A stretch of 64,000 nucleotides of DNA from Palsa-744 sp036498265 (GTDB lineage Bacteria; Actinomycetota; Thermoleophilia; Solirubrobacterales; Solirubrobacteraceae): assembly GCA_036498265.1 (NCBI GenBank), contig DASYFT010000016.1, forward strand, positions 1 through 64,000, written 5' to 3'. The number at the start of each line of letters is the position of its first letter. The first letter of the stretch is position 1. The position numbers and the translations under genes are program-made. The notes under the pieces were generated by a model. It was not told the DNA's origin. It did not search any database and saw only the letters and a list, made by a program, of their open reading frames with translations. Positions 17,626 through 26,124 of the stretch are shown here, in pieces.

Positions 17626-19545
17626 TCAGCCGGCGCGATGGAGGTGTCCATGCAGCTCCCTGCCGACCTTCGCGGGCAGGCCGGGGACCGCCTGCAGCTC
17701 CTCGCGCGAGGCCGCGAGGACGGCCTCGGGCGATCCGAAGTGGGCGAGCAGCGCGCGCTTGCGCGCGGCGCCGATGCCGGGCAGCTCGTCGAGCACCGAG
17801 CTCGTCATCGCCTTGTCGCGACGGGTGCGGTGGTGGGTCACCGCGAAGCGGTGCGCCTCGTCGCGCACGCGCTGGAGCAGCTGCAGCTCGGGCGTGGAGT
17901 GGTCGAGCACCAACGGCGCGCGGCGCCCCGGCAGGAACAGCTCCTCAATCCGCTTGGCGAGCGACACCACGGCGACCCCGCGCTCGCGGAAGCCCCGCAG
18001 CGGCCCCAGGCCGGCCGCCAGCTGGCCCTTGCCGCCGTCGATCACGACGACGTTGGGCAGGGCGGCGAAGCTGGCGTCGTAGTCGGCGTCGTGCGGTGAG
18101 GTGTCGGCCTGGCGCTCCCACTGCGCGAACCGCCTGGCGAGCACCTCGGCCATCGCCGCGTAGTCGTCGGAGGAGCCCTCGGCGGTGCGGATGGTGAAGC
18201 GCCGGTAGTCGGCCTTCTTGGGCGCGCCGCCCTCGAAGACCACCATCGACGCGACGGTGTGGGTGCCTCCGAGGTTGGAGATGTCGAAGCACTCGATCCG
18301 CACCGGCGGGACGTCGAGGTCGAGCGCCCGCTGCAGCCCCTCGAGGGCCTCCACCCGGCCCTGGCGCCGGCGCTCGGCCCGCAACCGCTCCTGGTCGAGC
18401 GCCAGGCGGGCGTTGCGACCGGCCAGCTCGAGGATGCGGCGCTTCTCGCCGCGCTCGGCGGCGCGCAGCTCGACCGGTCCGCCGCGCCGGCTGGCGAGCG
18501 CGTCGCCGAGCGCCTCACGGTCGCCCAGCTCGCGCTGCACGACGAGCAGGGCCGGTATCGACATGTGGCCGCCGTAGTACTGGAGCATGAACTCCTCCCC
18601 CACCTCGGCGAGCCCGCGCTCGGTCTCGTTGGAGAGGTAGAAGGACTGGCGGTCGGAGAGGACGCCGTCGCGCACCTGGAAGACCTTGGCGTTGGCGTCG
18701 CGCCCGTCGACCGCAACGGCCACGGCGTCGAAGGTCCCGACCGACTCGTTGGCCACGCGCCTGCGCTCGAGCAGCGAGCGCACCGCGCGCAGGCGGTTGC
18801 GCTCGAGCGTCGCCTGCTCGAACTGCTCGACCGCGGCCGCCTCGCGCATCCGGCCCTCGAGGTCGCGCTCGATCGCCGAGAAGCGGCCGGAGAGGAAGTC
18901 GATCACGCCGTCGATGCTCGCCCGATAGTCCTCCCGCGAGACGTACCCCACGCAGGGCGCCTCGCAGCGCTTGATGTAGTAGTCGAGGCAGGGGCTGCCG
19001 CTGCGCCGCCCCGGCTCGGGGCCCGTGCAGGAGCGGAACATGAACACCTTGGCCAGCACCTCCAGGGTGGCGCGTACCCGCTTGGCGTTGGAGTAGGGAC
19101 CGAAGTAGACGCGGCCCGGCCTGTGGCGCTCGCGTGTGAAGTAGACGCGCGGGTAGTCCTCGTCGAGCGAGATGGCGATGAAGGGGTAGGACTTGTCGTC
19201 GCGCAGCCGGATGTTGAAGCGGGGGCGGTACTGCTTGATGAAGCTCTGCTCCGCCAGCAGCGCCTCGGCCTCGGAGGCGACGACCACGAACTCGATCTGC
19301 TCGACGCTCGCCACCATCTCGGCGTGACCGGGGGATCCCGTCGCCCGGCCGCCCGCCTTGGAGAAGTGCGAGGCCACCCGCTTGCGCAGCGACTTGGCCT
19401 TGCCGACGTAGACCACCCGTCCGCGGCCGTCGCGGAAGAGGTAGACGCCCGGCTGGTCGGGCAGCGCGCGGCGCTGCTCGGCGAGGCTCGCGCGGCCGTC
19501 GTCGTGCGCATCCGCGGTCGTGATGTCCGTTGCTGCCATGTCCAT
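17626..19545 (-). CDS. uvrC: UvrABC system protein C (excinuclease subunit)
   Basis: 639 residues. The GIY-YIG nuclease domain starts at DQPGVYLFRDGRGRVVYVGK (about residue 30) and makes the 3' incision. A zinc-less Cys region (PCLDYYIKRCEAPCVGYV) and the UVR motif follow. The UvrC RNase-H-like domain has RIECFDISNLGGTHTVASMV and VVIDGGKGQL for the 5' incision. Tandem helix-hairpin-helix motifs (ELPGIGAARKRALLAHFG) end the protein. It repairs bulky DNA lesions with UvrA and UvrB. An ATG two codons downstream is an equally good start. Confidence 0.97.
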   Translation of the reverse strand: MDMAATDITTADAHDDGRASLAEQRRALPDQPGVYLFRDGRGRVVYVGKAKSLRKRVASHFSKAGGRATGSPGHAEMVASVEQIEFVVVASEAEALLAEQSFIKQYRPRFNIRLRDDKSYPFIAISLDEDYPRVYFTRERHRPGRVYFGPYSNAKRVRATLEVLAKVFMFRSCTGPEPGRRSGSPCLDYYIKRCEAPCVGYVSREDYRASIDGVIDFLSGRFSAIERDLEGRMREAAAVEQFEQATLERNRLRAVRSLLERRRVANESVGTFDAVAVAVDGRDANAKVFQVRDGVLSDRQSFYLSNETERGLAEVGEEFMLQYYGGHMSIPALLVVQRELGDREALGDALASRRGGPVELRAAERGEKRRILELAGRNARLALDQERLRAERRRQGRVEALEGLQRALDLDVPPVRIECFDISNLGGTHTVASMVVFEGGAPKKADYRRFTIRTAEGSSDDYAAMAEVLARRFAQWERQADTSPHDADYDASFAALPNVVVIDGGKGQLAAGLGPLRGFRERGVAVVSLAKRIEELFLPGRRAPLVLDHSTPELQLLQRVRDEAHRFAVTHHRTRRDKAMTSSVLDELPGIGAARKRALLAHFGSPEAVLAASREELQAVPGLPAKVGRELHGHLHRAG

Positions 19546-19608
19546 CGAGGATAGGAGCCCGCCCGGCCCGCGCCCCGCCCCGCCACGGGGCCTCCCCGCA
19601 GCCGGCGG

Positions 19609-19968
19609 TCAGTAGCTGCGGGAGTGGCGGAAGACCTCGAGCAGCGCGTAGACGACGCACGCGGCCAGGACGAACCAGAGCAGCTCGCCGGAGCCCGTTT
19701 CCCACATCCGGCTGCGGGCGGCGGCGAGGAAGACGCCGAGTGCCACGCCGCCGTAGAGCAGGGCGCGGTGACGGTCGCCGAGGCTCTGGAGCGTGATCTG
19801 GTGTTCGCGGTACATGCGCACCCCCAGGTAGGCGATGCCGATGCCGAACGCCGTCCAGAGCGCGGCTTCGAACGTGCTCGCCACGCGGCCGCCGCCGGGA
19901 AGCAGGTAGACGGCCGCGGCGATCGCGACGATGATCGCGATGTTGCGAACGTTCCTGGTGCGGTCCAT
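19609..19968 (-). CDS. Small multi-pass membrane protein, unknown function
   Basis: 119 residues with about four hydrophobic segments: NIAIIVAIAAAVYLLPGGG (residues 9-27), WTAFGIGIAYLGVRMY (38-53), LYGGVALGVFLAAA (72-85) and ELLWFVLAACVVYALLEVF (95-113). No catalytic or ligand motif is visible and I do not recognise the family. It lies between the ABC-F gene upstream and uvrC downstream on the same strand. Confidence 0.7.
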   Translation of the reverse strand: MDRTRNVRNIAIIVAIAAAVYLLPGGGRVASTFEAALWTAFGIGIAYLGVRMYREHQITLQSLGDRHRALLYGGVALGVFLAAARSRMWETGSGELLWFVLAACVVYALLEVFRHSRSY

Positions 19969-19982
19969 CGCCTGATTCTAGG

Positions 19983-22040
19983 TCAGTCGACGAGCGCCTC
20001 GAGCCGCGCGTAGGCGTCGTCCACCGCCCGCTTGGCGGCCGTGTGGCGCGCTTCGGACTTGGCCGACTCGTAGCGTGTGGACCACGCCTCGGGCGAGGCC
20101 AGCTCCGCTTCCAGCGCCCGCATCGCCGCCTCCGCCTCCTCGACGGCGCGCTCGGCCTGCTCCTGCGCGCTCAGGCGGTTCTTGGACGGTCCGCCGGCCT
20201 TGGCCCTGCGGCCGGGCTTGCGCCCGCCGTCCCCGTTGCCGCGCGCCGCCCGCTCCGCCGTCGCAGCCGGCGCAGGCCCCTCCTCCTCAGCTGTTCCGCC
20301 CGGCGCATGCGCCGGGCGGCCGAGGGGCGCATGCGCCCCTCGGTGGGACCGCGCATGCGCGGTCCCAGTCGAAGAGATCGAAGACCGTTCCTCGCGCACG
20401 CGCACGTACTCGGGCCAGCCGCCGAGATGGCTGTGCAGCGTGCCGTCCTCGATGGCGATCGTGCGCGAGCCGACCGCGTCGAGCAGCGCGCGGTCGTGCG
20501 AGACGAGGAGGATCGCCCCCCCGAAGGCGCGCAGCGCGTCCTCGAGCGCCTCGCGGCTCTCGATGTCGAGGTGGTTGGTGGGCTCGTCGAGGATCAGGAC
20601 GTTGGGGGCGTGGGCCCCGCCGACGAGCACCGCCAGCGACAGCCTCCTGCGCTCGCCGCCGGAGAGGCCGGTGAGCGGTTTCTCCGCCTCCTCGCCGGAG
20701 AACAGGAAGCGCCCGAGCAGCGCCCGGGCGCGGCCCGGGGTCAGCCCGGTGGCGCGCTGGGCGGCGTCCAGCACGCTCTGGTCGGGCGGGCCGCCCGCTC
20801 CGAGCTCCTCGGCGTGCTGGGAGAGGTAGCCCACCTTGACGTTGTGGCCGACGCCGAGCTTGCCCGCCGCCAGCTCGCGTCGCCCGGCGAGGGTCTCGAT
20901 GAGCGTCGTCTTGCCACTGCCGTTCGGGCCCACCAGCGACACGTGCTCACCGCGCTCGAGCCACAGCTCCGCCTCCTCGAGCAGCGTCACCGGCTCCCGG
21001 CGCTCGCCGTCCGGACCCTCGCCGCCGCCGACCTCGACGCGGGCGCCCTGCAGCTCGAAGATCACCCTTCCCGAGCGCTCCGGCTTGGAGAACGCGAACT
21101 CGAGGCCCTTCGCGTCACGCGGGTCGTGCTCGATGCGCTCCATCTTGGCCAGCCGCTTCACGCGCGACTGCGCCTGGCGCGCCTTGCTGGCCTTGTAGCG
21201 GAAGCGCTCGATGAAGCGCTCCATCCGCTCGATCTCCGCGCGCTGGGAGTCGATCGCCCGCCCCAGCGCGAGCTCGCGGGCGGCCTGCTCGCGGCGCCAC
21301 TGGTGCCACGTCCCGGCGAAGAAGCGCGAGCGCGTCACCGGCGTGCCGTAGAGCTCGAGCACGGAGGTGCCCACCGCCTCCAGGAACCAGCGGTCGTGGG
21401 CGACGAGCACCACGGCGGCGTCGAGCTCGACGAGCGTCTGCTCGAGCCACTCGAGCGACTCGATGTCGAGATGGTTCGTCGGCTCGTCCAGCAGCAGCAC
21501 GTCGGCGCCCGTGGCCAGTGCCCGGGCGAGCGAGGCGCGCGTGAGCTCGCCGCCGGAGAAGCTGTCGAGCGGCCGGTCCAGGTCCGGCGTCGTGAACCCC
21601 AGTCCGCGGGCCATGACCGTGGCCCGGTCGCGCCACAGGTAGCCGCCGCGCGCCTCCAGACGGGCCTGGGCCGTGGCGTAGCGGGCCAGCGTGGCCTCGT
21701 CGCCGCCGCCCGCCGCCATCGCCTCCTCGAGCTCGCGCAGCCGCGACTCGATCTCGAGCTCCTCGGCGCACCCGGAGAGGACGTAGTCGCGCAGCGCCAG
21801 GTCGCGCTCGCGCGGCGGGCGCTGGTCGTGCAGCGCGATCCTCACGCCCTTGGCGAGGCTGAGCTCTCCGCGGTCGATCGACGCCCGGCCCGCGAGCATC
21901 CGCAGCAGCGTCGTCTTGCCGGCGCCGTTGCGACCGGCGATCGTCATCCGCTCGCCCCGCTCGAGCTTGAACGAGACGCCCTGCAGCAAGGGCTGCCCGG
22001 CTATGTCCTTGTGGAGGTCGGATGCGGTGAGGAGAGCCAT
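19983..22040 (-). CDS. ABC-F family ATP-binding protein
   Basis: 685 residues, two fused ATPase domains and no membrane helix: an ABC-F protein, which acts on ribosomes as a translation factor or antibiotic-protection protein. Domain 1 has GRNGAGKTTLLRMLAG, LDSFSGGELTRASLARAL and LLLDEPTNHLD; domain 2 has GPNGSGKTTLIETLAG, TGLSGGERRRLSLAVL and LILDEPTNHLD. The inter-domain linker includes the basic helix FRYKASKARQAQSRVKRL. The C-terminal region, a Lys/Glu coiled coil, is split by an insertion (residues about 558-582) made of three abutting DNA palindromes. The start at 22040 has GAGG upstream; an ATG nine codons earlier is less likely. Confidence 0.95.
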   Translation of the reverse strand: MALLTASDLHKDIAGQPLLQGVSFKLERGERMTIAGRNGAGKTTLLRMLAGRASIDRGELSLAKGVRIALHDQRPPRERDLALRDYVLSGCAEELEIESRLRELEEAMAAGGGDEATLARYATAQARLEARGGYLWRDRATVMARGLGFTTPDLDRPLDSFSGGELTRASLARALATGADVLLLDEPTNHLDIESLEWLEQTLVELDAAVVLVAHDRWFLEAVGTSVLELYGTPVTRSRFFAGTWHQWRREQAARELALGRAIDSQRAEIERMERFIERFRYKASKARQAQSRVKRLAKMERIEHDPRDAKGLEFAFSKPERSGRVIFELQGARVEVGGGEGPDGERREPVTLLEEAELWLERGEHVSLVGPNGSGKTTLIETLAGRRELAAGKLGVGHNVKVGYLSQHAEELGAGGPPDQSVLDAAQRATGLTPGRARALLGRFLFSGEEAEKPLTGLSGGERRRLSLAVLVGGAHAPNVLILDEPTNHLDIESREALEDALRAFGGAILLVSHDRALLDAVGSRTIAIEDGTLHSHLGGWPEYVRVREERSSISSTGTAHARSHRGAHAPLGRPAHAPGGTAEEEGPAPAATAERAARGNGDGGRKPGRRAKAGGPSKNRLSAQEQAERAVEEAEAAMRALEAELASPEAWSTRYESAKSEARHTAAKRAVDDAYARLEALVD
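20296..20367. repeat. Three abutting 24-bp perfect palindromes within the ABC-F gene
   Basis: 20296-20319, 20320-20343 and 20344-20367 are each perfect 24-base palindromes with the shared core GCGCATGCGC and different arms (CCGCCCG, CCGAGGG and TGGGACC on the plus strand). They touch without a spacer, so the block is exactly 72 bases, or 24 codons. In the gene's frame it encodes the stretch containing AHARS, GAHAPLG and PAHAPGG. Perfect self-complementarity of all 24 positions three times over cannot be explained by coding. Confidence 0.95.
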
Positions 22041-22130
22041 CGGCTGCTGATGGTAGGGCCCGCGCACGGCGCGGCCGGCCCCGATCGGGGCACCGCGGGC
22101 GGGACGCGCTCAGGTAGGATCCAGGCTCGG

Positions 22131-22406
22131 ATGCGCCGCCTTCTCCTCACCCGGCTGTTCCTGCTCGCCGTGCTCTGCCTGCTCGTCCTCGCACCGGCCG
22201 CCGAGGCGATGAACGACGGGCGCGGGCTCTACGGCGAGACGAACGACCAGGTCGTCACCAACGCGGGCTTCATCCTCATCGTCTTCTTCCCGATCTTCGT
22301 GATCGTCATGAGCACGCTCCAGCGCCAGCTCGAAAAACGCAAGGACGCGCGGCAGGCCGCGCAGAAGGCGATGCTCGACGACTCCCGCTGGCACGGCGGC
22401 TGGTAG
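22131..22406 (+). CDS. Small exported or membrane protein, unknown
   Basis: 91 residues. The N-terminus MRRLLLTRLFLLAVLCLLVL is a signal peptide ending near AEA. A short polar stretch leads to one membrane helix (GFILIVFFPIFVIVMSTLQ, residues about 46-64) and a basic C-terminal tail KRKDARQAAQKAML. It would be a single-pass protein with a cytoplasmic charged tail. No family is recognised. It lies 11 bases upstream of the enoyl-CoA hydratase gene, so the two are probably co-transcribed, and it is divergent from the ABC-F gene. Confidence 0.75.
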   Translation: MRRLLLTRLFLLAVLCLLVLAPAAEAMNDGRGLYGETNDQVVTNAGFILIVFFPIFVIVMSTLQRQLEKRKDARQAAQKAMLDDSRWHGGW

Positions 22407-22417
22407 CCCTCCGGCGG

Positions 22418-23212
22418 ATGGACGAGCCTGGGCAGGCCGCGGGCGAGGCGCCGCCGGTCCGCTACGAGCGCCGCGGCGCCGCCGCGCTCGTCACGATCGA
22501 CCGCCAGCACAGGCGCAACGCCGTCGACGGCCCCACCGCCGAGGCCCTGCACGAGGCCTACCTGCGCTTCGAGGGCGACGAGTCGGCGCGCGTGCTCGTG
22601 CTCACCGGTGCGGGCGGCGTGTCCTTCTGCGCGGGCGCCGACCTGAAGGCCACCCGGAGCTTCGCCGGACGGCTGATGAGCCCCGAGGGGCCGATGGGCT
22701 TCACCCGCCTGACCGCCTCCAAGCCGACGATCGCCGCCATATCGGGCTTCTGCCTGGCGGGAGGGCTCGAGCTGGCGCTGTGGTGCGACCTGCGAATCGC
22801 CACCGAGGAGTCGACGCTCGGCTATCCCGAGCGCCGCTGGGGCGTGCCGCTGATCGACGGAGGGACCCAGCGACTGCCGCGGATCGTCGGGCTGGGCCGG
22901 GCGCTCGACCTGATCCTCACAGGCCGCATGCTCGGCGCCGCGGAGGCGCTGTCGATGGGGCTGGTCACCGAGGTGGTGCCCGCGGCCGGGCACCTCGAGC
23001 GCGCGCTGGCCCTGGCGGAGGGGCTCGCGAGCTTCCCCCAGCGAACCATGCTCGCCGACCGGATGTCCGCCATCCAGGGGCTCGGGCTGGCGCTCGATGA
23101 GGGTCTCGCGCTCGAGGCCCAGGCCGGCCCGGAGGTCTTCGAGGACGGCGCGCGCGGCGCGGAGCGGTTCGCCGCCGGAGAGGGCCGCGGCGGCGCCGGC
23201 GCCGGCGCCTAG
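22418..23212 (+). CDS. Enoyl-CoA hydratase/isomerase (crotonase) family protein
   Basis: 264 residues. The crotonase fold is visible: LVTIDRQHRRNAVDG, the oxyanion-hole motif SFCAGADLKA near residue 68, AISGFCLAGGLELALWCDLR near 107 and GYPERRWGVPLIDGGTQRLP near 133. The first catalytic Glu (PER) is kept; at the second Glu position this protein has Asp (RALDLILTGR), so hydratase activity is not certain. It could act in fatty acid or aromatic CoA-thioester degradation. It precedes the double-SDR gene in the same direction. Confidence 0.9.
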   Translation: MDEPGQAAGEAPPVRYERRGAAALVTIDRQHRRNAVDGPTAEALHEAYLRFEGDESARVLVLTGAGGVSFCAGADLKATRSFAGRLMSPEGPMGFTRLTASKPTIAAISGFCLAGGLELALWCDLRIATEESTLGYPERRWGVPLIDGGTQRLPRIVGLGRALDLILTGRMLGAAEALSMGLVTEVVPAAGHLERALALAEGLASFPQRTMLADRMSAIQGLGLALDEGLALEAQAGPEVFEDGARGAERFAAGEGRGGAGAGA

Positions 23213-23234
23213 GACTAGGTAGGCTCTCGGCTAG

Positions 23235-25238
23235 ATGGCCTACTTCGTGACGGGGGCAACCGGCTTCATCGGACGGCGCCTCTTGGAGGAGCTGCTCGAC
23301 AAGCGTCAGGGCAAGGTCCATGTGCTCGTCCGCGAGAGCTCGCAGGCACGCCTGGACGACCTCGTGGAGCGCCTGAGGATCGTCGCGGGACCGTCCACCG
23401 CGAGCCGCATCGTGCCAGTGATCGGCGAGCTGCGCAGGCCGCTGCTGGGTCTCGAGCAGGAGCAGATCGACGAGCTGCGCGGAAAGGTCACCCACTTCTT
23501 CCACCTGGCCGCCGTCTACGACATGACCGCGCCGGCCGAGCGCAATACCGCCGTGAACGTCGGCGGCACCACCCATGCCGTCGAACTGGCACGCGCGGTC
23601 GAGGCCAAGCACCTGCACCACGTCTCCTCGATCGCCGTGGCCGGGGAGTACCGCGGGCTGTTCGAGGAGGACATGTTCGACGAGGGGCAGCGGCTGCCCT
23701 CTCCCTACCACCTGACCAAGTTCGAGTCCGAGCGGATAGTGCGCGAGCAGCCCTACGTGCCCTGGCGCGTCTACCGCCCGGGGGTCGTGGTCGGCGACTC
23801 GAGGACCGGCGAGATGGACAAGGTCGACGGGCCCTACTACTTCTTCAAGGCGATCCAGCGCCTGCGCGGGCTCCTGCCGGAGTGGGTGCCGCTGGTGGGC
23901 CTCGACCTCGGCTACACGAACGTGGTGCCGGTCGACTGGGTCGCGGGGGCGCTCGAGCACATCGCGCACGAGCCGGATCTCGACGGCCGGGCCTTCCACC
24001 TGACGGACCCGCGGCCGCAGCGTGTGGACGAGCTGATCAACGAGCTCGCCACGGCGGCGCACGCGCCGCGCTTCGCGGTCAGCATCGACAAACGGCTCAC
24101 GGCGCCGCTGCCGAAGTGGCCGCTGACGCTCACCGCGCAGCTGCCGCCGTGGCGCCAGCTGCGCAAACTCGCGCTGCGCGAGCTCGGCATCCCGGAGGAG
24201 GTGGTCTCGCACATCGAGCTGGTGCCCAGATTCGACACGCGCGAGGCGGCGGCCGCGCTGGCCGGCTCGCCGCTCGAACAGCCGCCGCCGCTGCACGACT
24301 ACGCCTCGCGCCTGTGGGACTACTGGGAGCGCGAGATGGATCCCGGCCTGAGGCGCGGGCGGACGCTCAAAGAGGCCCTCGACGGCCGCACGGTGATGAT
24401 CACCGGCGCCTCCTCGGGGATCGGCCGCTCGACCGCCATGAAGGTCGCGGCCGCCGGAGGCGTACCGCTGCTGGTGGCACGCAACGTGGAGAAGCTCGAG
24501 GAGGTCCGGACCGAGATCGTCGCCTCCGGCGGAACCGCCTACGTCTACGCCGCCGACATCTCCGACACGGAGTCGATCGAGCGGCTGCTCGAGCGGGTGC
24601 TGGCCGACCACCGGAACGTGGACATGCTCGTCAACAACGCCGGGCGCTCGATCCGCCGCTCGATCGCGCTGAGCTACGACCGCTTCCACGACTTCGAGCG
24701 CACGATGCAGCTCAACTACTTCGGCGCGGTCAAGCTGATAATCGGCCTGCTGCCGAGGATGCGCGAACGCGGAACCGGCCACATCGTGAACATCTCCTCG
24801 ATCGGCGTCCAGACCAGCCCGCCGCGCTTCTCCGCCTACGTGGCCTCGAAGGCGGCGCTCGACGCGTTCACGCGCGTGGTCGCCTCCGAGGTGATCGGCG
24901 ACGGTGTGACGTTCACGACCATCCACATGCCGCTGGTGCGCACGCCGATGATCGCGCCGACGAAGATGTACGACGCCTTCCCCGCGATCAGCCCGGAGGA
25001 GGCGGCCGACATGATCTGCGAGGCGCTGCGCAGCCGCCCCAAGCACATGGGGACGCGCCTGGGCCGCTTCGGCGAAGTCGCCTACACGCTGTCGCCGAGC
25101 GCGGTCGACAGGCTGCTGCACCTCGCCTACCGGGTGTTCCCCGACTCGGCCGCCTCGAAGGGGCAGCCCGACGTCGAGGAGCGCGCCTCGTTCGAGCAGA
25201 TCGCGATGGCCACGCTGACGAGGGGCGTTCACTGGTAG
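23235..25238 (+). CDS. Double-SDR protein, probable fatty acyl-CoA reductase
   Basis: 667 residues with two NAD(P)-binding domains. The N-terminal half is an extended SDR of NAD-binding-4 type: MAYFVTGATGFIGRRLLEEL, then SPYHLTKFESERIV with the YxxxK pair. The C-terminal half is a classical SDR: MITGASSGIGRSTAM (about residue 386), LVNNAGRS and SAYVASKAALDAF with YxxxK. Mycobacterial AcrA1-type proteins and the Marinobacter enzyme that reduces acyl-CoA to alcohol have this length and order, so wax or fatty alcohol synthesis is a reasonable inference. The neighbourhood (crotonase, thioesterase) fits acyl-CoA metabolism. Confidence 0.85.
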   Translation: MAYFVTGATGFIGRRLLEELLDKRQGKVHVLVRESSQARLDDLVERLRIVAGPSTASRIVPVIGELRRPLLGLEQEQIDELRGKVTHFFHLAAVYDMTAPAERNTAVNVGGTTHAVELARAVEAKHLHHVSSIAVAGEYRGLFEEDMFDEGQRLPSPYHLTKFESERIVREQPYVPWRVYRPGVVVGDSRTGEMDKVDGPYYFFKAIQRLRGLLPEWVPLVGLDLGYTNVVPVDWVAGALEHIAHEPDLDGRAFHLTDPRPQRVDELINELATAAHAPRFAVSIDKRLTAPLPKWPLTLTAQLPPWRQLRKLALRELGIPEEVVSHIELVPRFDTREAAAALAGSPLEQPPPLHDYASRLWDYWEREMDPGLRRGRTLKEALDGRTVMITGASSGIGRSTAMKVAAAGGVPLLVARNVEKLEEVRTEIVASGGTAYVYAADISDTESIERLLERVLADHRNVDMLVNNAGRSIRRSIALSYDRFHDFERTMQLNYFGAVKLIIGLLPRMRERGTGHIVNISSIGVQTSPPRFSAYVASKAALDAFTRVVASEVIGDGVTFTTIHMPLVRTPMIAPTKMYDAFPAISPEEAADMICEALRSRPKHMGTRLGRFGEVAYTLSPSAVDRLLHLAYRVFPDSAASKGQPDVEERASFEQIAMATLTRGVHW

Positions 25239-25266
25239 CGAGCGGCGGTCCTGGCATCATCGGACC

Positions 25267-26124
25267 GTGAGCGACACGGACCCGGCCATCGAGGTGAGCG
25301 ACCTGCGCAAGCGCTACGGCGAGTACGAGGCGCTGCGCGGGCTCGACATCGTTGTGGGGCGCGGTGAGGTCTTCGGGCTGCTGGGGCCCAACGGGGCGGG
25401 GAAGACGACCACGATCGAGATCCTCGAGGGATACCGCTCGCGCACGGGCGGCGACGTGTCGGTCCTCGGCCAGGACCCCGCCGGGCGCTCGATCGACCTG
25501 CGCCGCCGGATCGGCGTGGTGCTGCAGTCGGGGGGCATCTACGGCCACATCACGCCGCGCGAGGCGCTGCGCCACTGGGCGAGCTTCTATCCGCACCCCC
25601 GCGACGTCGAGGAGGTGCTGGCGCTGTCCGGCCTCCAGGCGCGGGCCGACGTGCGCAGCCGCCGCCTGTCCGGGGGCGAGCTGCGGCGGCTGGACTTCGC
25701 GCTGGCGCTGATCGGCGACCCGGAGCTGATGTTCCTCGACGAGCCCACCACGGGCTTCGACCCCGAGGCGCGGCGCGCCGCCTGGGAGACGGTGCGATCG
25801 CTGCGCGACCTCGGCAAGACGATCCTGCTGACCACGCACTACCTCGAGGAGGCGCAGGCGCTCGCCGACCGCGTGGCGATCGTAAAGGACGGCCGCGTGC
25901 TGGCGGTCGGGGCGCCGCGCGAGCTGGGCGTGGGAGCGGCCCACTACCGCGTGGCCTACCGCCAGGGCGACGGCGAGATCGTGGAGCGCCAGACCGACGA
26001 CCCGACGTCGCTCCTGCACGAGCTGACCGGCGCGGCGCTCGCGCGCGGCGAGCGCCTCGAGGAGCTCTCGGTCGAGCGCCCGACCCTCGAGGACGTCTAC
26101 CTGGAGCTGACCGCCGATGCCTGA
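25267..26124 (+). CDS. ABC-2 type exporter, ATP-binding subunit
   Basis: 285 residues with a GTG start. Walker A GPNGAGKTTTIEILEGY is near residue 40, the signature SRRLSGGELRRLDFALAL near 130, Walker B LMFLDEPTTGFDP near 155 and the switch His in LLTTHYLEEAQALADR. This is the DrrA/CcmA-like subfamily that drives drug, lipid or polysaccharide export. The last eight bases overlap the permease gene, so the two form one transporter. The substrate cannot be assigned. Confidence 0.93.
   Translation: MSDTDPAIEVSDLRKRYGEYEALRGLDIVVGRGEVFGLLGPNGAGKTTTIEILEGYRSRTGGDVSVLGQDPAGRSIDLRRRIGVVLQSGGIYGHITPREALRHWASFYPHPRDVEEVLALSGLQARADVRSRRLSGGELRRLDFALALIGDPELMFLDEPTTGFDPEARRAAWETVRSLRDLGKTILLTTHYLEEAQALADRVAIVKDGRVLAVGAPRELGVGAAHYRVAYRQGDGEIVERQTDDPTSLLHELTGAALARGERLEELSVERPTLEDVYLELTADA

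Noticed and set aside
20043..22130. Long plus-strand frame leading into the small membrane protein at 22131
   Set aside because: It is antisense to the ABC-F gene; only the last 91 codons, after the ATG at 22131, look like protein (signal peptide and membrane helix).
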